Shown in pieces: positions 46,105-51,283 of a stretch of 51,283 nt of DNA (positions are counted from its first letter, which is position 1; each line of letters starts with the position of its first letter). The DNA is from Golubevia sp. BC0850 (taxonomy: Eukaryota > Basidiomycota > Exobasidiomycetes > Golubeviales > Golubeviaceae): positions 1 through 51,283 of the forward strand of contig JAAVVG010000050.1 in NCBI GenBank assembly GCA_012976225.1, in the 5' to 3' direction. The notes under the pieces are model-generated. The model was not told the origin of the DNA. It made no database searches and saw only the letters and a program-made list of their open reading frames with translations. A program made the position numbers and the translations under genes.

Positions 46105-46264
46105 ACTCAATACTGCAGCGATTGAAGCACTTGGTAGAGCTTTTGAACAACGTCAAAATGGTCCTGACAAGAGAAGAGGCCCTGCTACTCTCGATTTGAG
46201 TGCTGCGGATTATGAAGTGGCTCTAAAACTGTTGGAAGGAAGGAAGGATCAAGAACGATGGTGA

Positions 46265-46925
46265 TCGTGAGAGAGAGGTAGCAATCTTTTAGAAGGATGG
46301 TGGAAGGAATGTCGTACCTGTCCTTGAAAGTCTCTAGTTTTTGAACCTCTCGCAAGCCTGTTATCACTCTTAAGCATCCTCCAATTCTTTCTTGACTTCA
46401 ATCTCAACAAGGCCTTCCTCTTCTGTCATCTAGTCTAGCATCGCAACTTCGTCTTTCAAATCAATTCCCCCAAAAAAAAAAAAACCTCAATTATATACCA
46501 GCTGTCGCAATATATTGCGACTTCTTTCATCTTTCTTTTCTCTTTATCTTTTGTTGTGAATATCTGTTTCGGTAATTGATGAAATCCTTCACTCAGAACA
46601 AGTCTTGCGTTTCAGCAAGCCTCAAAGATTCAGTTCAAACTTTGAACAGTTCTTGATTTGTGACTTTCTTCAGTTTTTGGAAATAATTCTCTCTCGGTCG
46701 TTCAACAATTTGCTGATGTGCTACCTTACTTTAGAAATTTTGAATTCTATTTGGTTTGTTGGAGTTCTAAGAGTAAGAGTATAAGATAAGAGCAAAAGAG
46801 AAAACAAGAACCTAACCTCCGTCAAAGCATGATCCAATTTCTATTCTTTTGATCCTCAAATTGGACTCAATCGATTCTGTCTTTAAACTTCCCTCCTTCT
46901 ATTTGATTCCTTCCAACTCCCTCTC
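46265..46925. other. Convergent intergenic region, no gene seen
   Basis: AT-rich, with a run of 12 A (about 46472-46483). It separates the 3' ends of the hypothetical gene and HIS5. Confidence 0.5.
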
Positions 46926-48675
46926 TCAAGCCCCCCATTTCTCCTCCAAAATCTCCTTCATCAATTCCAAACACCTCTTAGTCTCCTGCATAGTTCCAAC
47001 AGTAATTCTCAAACAACCTTCACAACCCAATTCCTTACTTCTGTTTCTAACCACCACTCCCTGTTCTTCTGCCATTTTCTTATATAAATATTCAGCTCTA
47101 TTACCATCTGGTTTTCCACCTTCCTTTCCCAATACTTGAACCAAAACAAAGTTGGAATGATTATCTCCTAAGATTTGACCAATTGCTGGAATTGAAGGGA
47201 GTTGAGAAATTAAAAACCTTCGGTTTTGAAGAAGTGTTTGGATATTTGATTTCATGAGAGATGTTCCTGAGGATGAGAGAGATAGGGAAGAGAGATAGGC
47301 AGTTGGAGTTGAAATGTTGTAAGGCGCTTTGGTATTGTTCATGATTTGAATCAAGGAAGGTTGGGAGAAGGCCATTCCAAGTCTGAAAGAGGGGGAGGAT
47401 AGGTGGCAAAAGTTGTGTTAGAAAGGTCAGTCTCGAAACAAATCAGGGGGAAGGTCTTAGAAGAGACCAAGGACTGATTCTGTTGGTCCTCTGAAGAAGT
47501 AAGAATAACCTTATCAAAGTCGAAGGAGAGGATTGAAGGAAAGATAAGAGCCCTTCCAAACTGTCTCTTGCAACTACCTCTCCCTCATTTCGCGGGGCCT
47601 CCCCTTCTCCCAAATGACATCTCTGACTTTCGAGAGATTCCATCCTTCTCTGAGCTTGTCACCTTCCTTCAACTTGTCAAACTCACCTAACTCCAGCCAA
47701 ACCAAACGCCTTACTCAAAGTTTGAGTCACTATCAAATTACTATATTTCTCAATCAAAGAGATTGCGCTAACTCCTTTTTCTCCTTCTTCTAGATCTCTA
47801 TACCCTTTTCTTTCACCAGAGTTGAACAGTTCAATTTCTTCCAAAGCGAAATCGATATAAGCTTCATCTACAACTACCAAACCTTTATAATTTGGATTCT
47901 CTAGAACTTGAACTATGGAAGATAGAGAAAGAAGGGTACCGGTTGGATTTCCTGGAGAACATAGAAATAAGACTTTGATTGAATGGTCTGAGGAAAGGGT
48001 TTGGTTGAGCTGGAAGAGTGGGAGGATTGGAGGGGTGAGTCATGGAAGGAAGACGTCTCTTCTCTTGCGTCCTCTGTCTCTAACTCTCTCCTAGATTTTT
48101 TCAATGAAGCTTTTACTCACCTTTTCAACATCCAAAGAGAATTCTCCACCTTGCACTTTGAGAGGAACCTTTACGACGTTCAAATCGTTAACAGCTGCAC
48201 CTACAGCATACATTCCATAAGTAGGTGGACAAATACAAATGCTATCCTTTCCAGGGTTAGCAGTGATTCTTTGAATTAGATCCAAAACTTCATCTGAACC
48301 AACTCCCAAGAAGACGTTGTCAGTAGATTTCACATTTCTCAAGTTGCATAGAAGTTGTTTCAGGTTGTAGAGAGATGGATCTGGATAACGATGAAGTGAT
48401 AAGCTTGAATCTGAGGCTGAGTCTGCTGAAGTGGGAGTGGTAGTGGAAGAGGTTGAACCATTTTGATAAAATTGATTTATTGAATTAGTTGAAGTTGAAG
48501 GGATTGAAGTTCCTATTGAATTCTCATTTGCGTCTAACAGAATTCCGGATTGATAATCATCTCGAGCGCATCTGTATGGTGCTAATGATAAAATGTTGGG
48601 TCGGATTAAATTGGAAAGCGAAAAATGAGGCGGATAGCTTGAAGTTGAAGGAGAATCTGTTGAGGTAGAACTCAT
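46926..48675 (-). CDS. HIS5: Histidinol-phosphate aminotransferase
   Basis: PLP enzyme that converts imidazole-acetol phosphate and glutamate to histidinol phosphate and 2-oxoglutarate, a late step of histidine synthesis. Three exons close in phase to 444 aa: 48675-48121, 48009-47687, 47382-46926. The fold-type I aminotransferase landmarks are in order: RCARDDYQSGILLDANENSI near the N-terminus, then HRYPDP, FLGVGSDEVLDLIQR, CSPGNPTGT, VVVDEAYIDFA and the PLP-lysine motif TLSKAFGLAGVR (Lys near residue 285). The C-terminal domain holds KAPYNISTPTAYL and LRITVGTMQET. The length is slightly above the usual about 385, because of a Ser/Thr-rich insertion after ANENS. Intron 2 is long at 304 nt. 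Complete and apparently functional. Confidence 0.93.
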
Positions 48676-48870
48676 CTTGAATGGATAAATGTGGGAAGAA
48701 GATAAGAAGAGTTAGAATCAGAAGAGAAGGTCAAGTTTGGAATGACTCCAACAATCTCTCTCCTCTGAGCTCCATTCAATCCATCCGATTCTTCTTTGGT
48801 TCTGTTCGTTTTCACTAAGTGACATCTACATTTTCATGTTGAGTCTCTCATCTTCCTCAACATTGCAGTA
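48676..48870. promoter_or_regulatory. Shared divergent promoter of HIS5 and the MED17-like gene
   Basis: Only 195 bp separate the two start codons, which point away from each other, so both promoters and leaders must lie here. I see no TATA box or Gcn4-type site that I would defend. Confidence 0.45.
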
Positions 48871-51185
48871 ATGACTTCTTCATCACCTCAACCCAAGCGA
48901 GCAAAGTTGAATCTCTCATTGGAACCAACTTCAACTTCAACGACTTCCCCTTCAACTTCTATCACTCTCTCTGAAAGATTGTTACGACTATGGGATCAAA
49001 GAGGTGATTTCAGTCAATTCGATGCTTTGAAACTTAAAAAGGAGGTTGACGAAAAGAAGCAGAAGGAAAGAGAGAAGGAGCAGCAGGATGAACAGATAGG
49101 GAATAGACAAGATAAGTTCTCATTAAATCTCCCTGATTTCCAGATAGAGGATGACATCTCGGAAACAGAGAAAGAAGACAAAGAAAAGAATATGGAATTA
49201 AAAGGGGAAGAAGAGGCAAAAGAAAAGACAAAGAAAGAGAATCCAACTTTGAAGAATACGATCACTTCCTCTCAAATGTTAGAAATCAGACAACAAATGT
49301 TAACTTCTTTGAATCAAGCTCATTCTGATATGTTTTACCTTTCTAGTTTGTTAACTTATGTTCAGAATTTCAGTAAACCTCCTAGTGCTTCCGCTACATC
49401 TCAAACTGCATCTACTGCTCTAATCAAAGGTCAACAAACCTTAAGCGTAGCTAGAGCTACATCTCCTGGATCAAGTATAGCAGGTACGAATCATCAAAAT
49501 CCTAAAGAGAAGTCTTCAAAAGGTGGCGGTCCCGGAAGTATTAATGATCAATCAACTCATTCTCAACCTCAATTAACTCCAGCTGAAGAATTAGGCCTGG
49601 ATATGAATGTTTTGGGAATGAGCTTCACTGAGAGTTTGGAAGGTGCTAGGAAAGCTAGACTTCAGAAGACTTCGGATCGAAATCAGAACCAAAGGAGAGA
49701 TGACGAAGAAGATGAAGAGGAAGAAGAAGAAGAAGATCAATGGGATGAAACTCCAAATTTTAAATCTCTGGAAATCAAAGAGAGAGTTGATGAAAATAGT
49801 TTATTGATTGCTAAGAAGAGAAATGGAATTGGTGGGGCGGCTGAGATTTTGAGGAATGGGGCACAAGCTCTTTATTCTTCACGGATTGTTTCTCCTCAAG
49901 CTACTCCTCCTCCTCCTCAAAATCCTCATACTTCTGAAATGCTAACAGAATCAAGTCGAAATTCAATCTCAAATCCTATAGATCCTTTTCCTCTACTTCA
50001 ATCTCTCAAATCTCAAGGATGGGGTCTTAATCCTTCAAAACCTCAACTACCAAAAAAAGTCTTTGGGATGTCAATGGAAATTGGAGGTCAGGTTTCAAAC
50101 GAGGATGTAAGCAATTATAGTGCTGGTGGTGGGATTGGTGCTAGAGATTGTTTGATTGGTTGGGGAGTTGGAGAAGGTGAGTTAGCTTCCTTTGGTTTGA
50201 GACCTTGGGTTTCCTGATCCCTCTAACACCTTCATTTCGATATACTTGGTCTCTTCCCAGCTATACCACATTTCAGGAAACAATCTTTCGCTTATGTGAA
50301 TTCTTCATCAAATTCAAATTCAAATTCTGAGAATTTAGCTTCCTCATCTTTGACTTTTCCAGCTAGGAATCATCGACGATTGAGAGTAGTTTTCGTTGTT
50401 AGAAGTTTGGGAGAAGATGGAGAGATTGTTGAGGAGAGGTTTGGAAGTGAGAGGAGAAAATTCAAGAAATCTCAAGAGGAGGTGAAAGATCAAGAAGGAG
50501 AAGGAGATGTTGAAATGCAAGAAGTAGAGTTAGAATCTCAAAATCAGGATTCCAAGAAAACTTTAGATCAAGAATTAGATCAGGAGTTAAGAGAAGCTCA
50601 AAGAGAAATGATAGACGAAGAACTCTTCTCGCAATTAGTTGGACAGTATAGAAGAATGGGAGACACTTTTGGAATTGAAGCTGGGGGTTTGACTTCCTTA
50701 AAACCTAAAGACAAAGGCAAAGGGAAAGGGAAAGAGAAAGAATCTTTCAAACCCAAACCTACTCTCTCTGCAAATCATTTAAGTTTGGAATTGAATGATA
50801 AGGTTGAGTTGAGGTTTGAAATGGTTACTAGGAAATCTAAAGCTTCTACTTTTACTTCCAAAGCTGAAGGAGAAGAAGGAGGAAAGCAACGAAAGAAGAA
50901 AGAGAAGGAACAGAAAGTTGCTGAGGAAATTCAGGTAACTGATATTGGAAATGAAAGCTATAGGTACTCCCCAGTCGCTAACCTGATTAAGGGATTTGTT
51001 TCTATGGAAATGATTAGGAGGTATAGAGAAAGAGCTGGAGTTAGTGGAACTAGTGGGAAGAAAGAAAGAGTCGGAGGTGATACACTGGGATGTTTGTTGG
51101 AGGTAATTGGATATTTTAAGGTGAGTGGATCTGATTTGGTGGATGCAGTAGATGATTTCAAGGATCTAATCAAACTTTTCTTCTT

Positions 51186-51226
<41 letters not shown>

Positions 51227-51283
51227 CTCTTTTTTTTCTTTTTTTTTTTTTTTTTTTCTTTTTCTTTTTTCTTTTTCTTTTTT
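48871..51283 (+). CDS. MED17: Mediator subunit 17-like protein, C-terminal part outside the window
   Basis: Med17 (Srb4) is the central scaffold of the Mediator head module. Exon 1 is 48871-50176. An 84-nt intron leads to exon 2 from 50261, which stays open to a good GTGAGT donor at 51121. After that the window ends in poly(T), so the gene is incomplete. Visible features: an N-terminal FDALKLKKEVDEKKQKE segment, MLEIRQQMLTSLNQAHSDM and LSSLLTYVQNFS helices, an acidic run (DDEEDEEEEEEEDQWDET), IGGAAEILRNGAQALYSS and GLRPW. Exon 2 continues with RLRVVFVVRSLG and LFSQLVGQYRRMGDTFGIEA. The helix order and the GAAEILRNGAQ segment (compare ARRAALDILRRGAERL-type text in Med17) support the call, which is by recollection only. 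Confidence 0.62.
51189..51283. repeat. Poly(T) tract with scattered C
   Basis: About 95 bases of almost pure T up to the window end. It lies in the expected intron after exon 2 of the MED17-like gene. It may be a real pyrimidine tract or mark a contig end. Confidence 0.8.

Noticed and set aside
48871-50217. Reading the MED17-like gene as a single-exon protein of 448 aa
   Set aside because: A good intron (50177-50260) leads in phase to nearly 290 further codons of matching composition.
1-51283. Biosynthetic or defence gene cluster, CRISPR array or other novel system
   Set aside because: No spaced direct repeats, no co-oriented group of related enzymes and no recognisable defence domains; the intact genes are unrelated housekeeping functions.

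Overview
The window looks like chromosomal DNA of a basidiomycete fungus, perhaps of the Pucciniomycotina. Protein genes are cut by many short GT-AG introns (mostly about 70-230 nt, donors GTGAGT or GTAAGT). Both tRNA genes carry introns just 3' of the anticodon. The housekeeping proteins have long Ser/Thr/Asn-rich tails, and the retroelement is a chromovirus-type Ty3/gypsy copy. The assignment below Basidiomycota is inference.

Layout. Positions 1-3861 hold no gene I can defend. A young Ty3/gypsy chromovirus with chromodomain lies at 3867-9788, bounded by the 5-bp duplication GATGG; its 3' LTR is mostly upside down. A tRNA-Thr(UGU) follows at 10523-10624. The minus strand then carries MED10 (13170-14734), an F-box/LRR-like relic (15265-17037), a complete 11-exon DRS2-type P4-ATPase (17175-22389) and a five-exon SLD7-like gene (22700-25261). 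An F-box remnant, tRNA-Glu(UUC) at 27936-28041 and two decayed genes, one ending in a ubiquitin-like domain, fill 25.9-30.3 kb. NAB2-like (31006-33557) and two damaged minus-strand genes come next. The right part holds GAA1 (36636-39956, +), an unrecognised damaged gene (40392-41298, -), an LtrA-family membrane protein (42752-44926, +), a hypothetical gene (45249-46104, +), HIS5 (46926-48675, -) and a MED17-like gene (48871 to the window end, +).

The intact genes are ordinary eukaryotic housekeeping functions and do not form a pathway cluster: Mediator (MED10, MED17), lipid flipping (DRS2), GPI anchoring (GAA1), poly(A)-RNA binding (NAB2), histidine synthesis (HIS5) and possibly replication initiation (SLD7-like). 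I assembled exons by hand so that phases and total lengths close. For seven genes the exons sum to a multiple of three with one stop at the end (DRS2 1376 aa, GAA1 933, NAB2 664, SLD7-like 619, LtrA 566, HIS5 444, MED10 219).

The most unusual feature is the contrast between these clean genes and roughly eight neighbouring loci that still read like protein but are interrupted by stops or frame changes, several of them at dinucleotide or homopolymer runs. Other points worth a look are the inverted terminal LTR, the ubiquitin-like tail without a diglycine, and a GA/TC microsatellite that forms the polypyrimidine tract of MED10. I found no convincing new multi-gene system.
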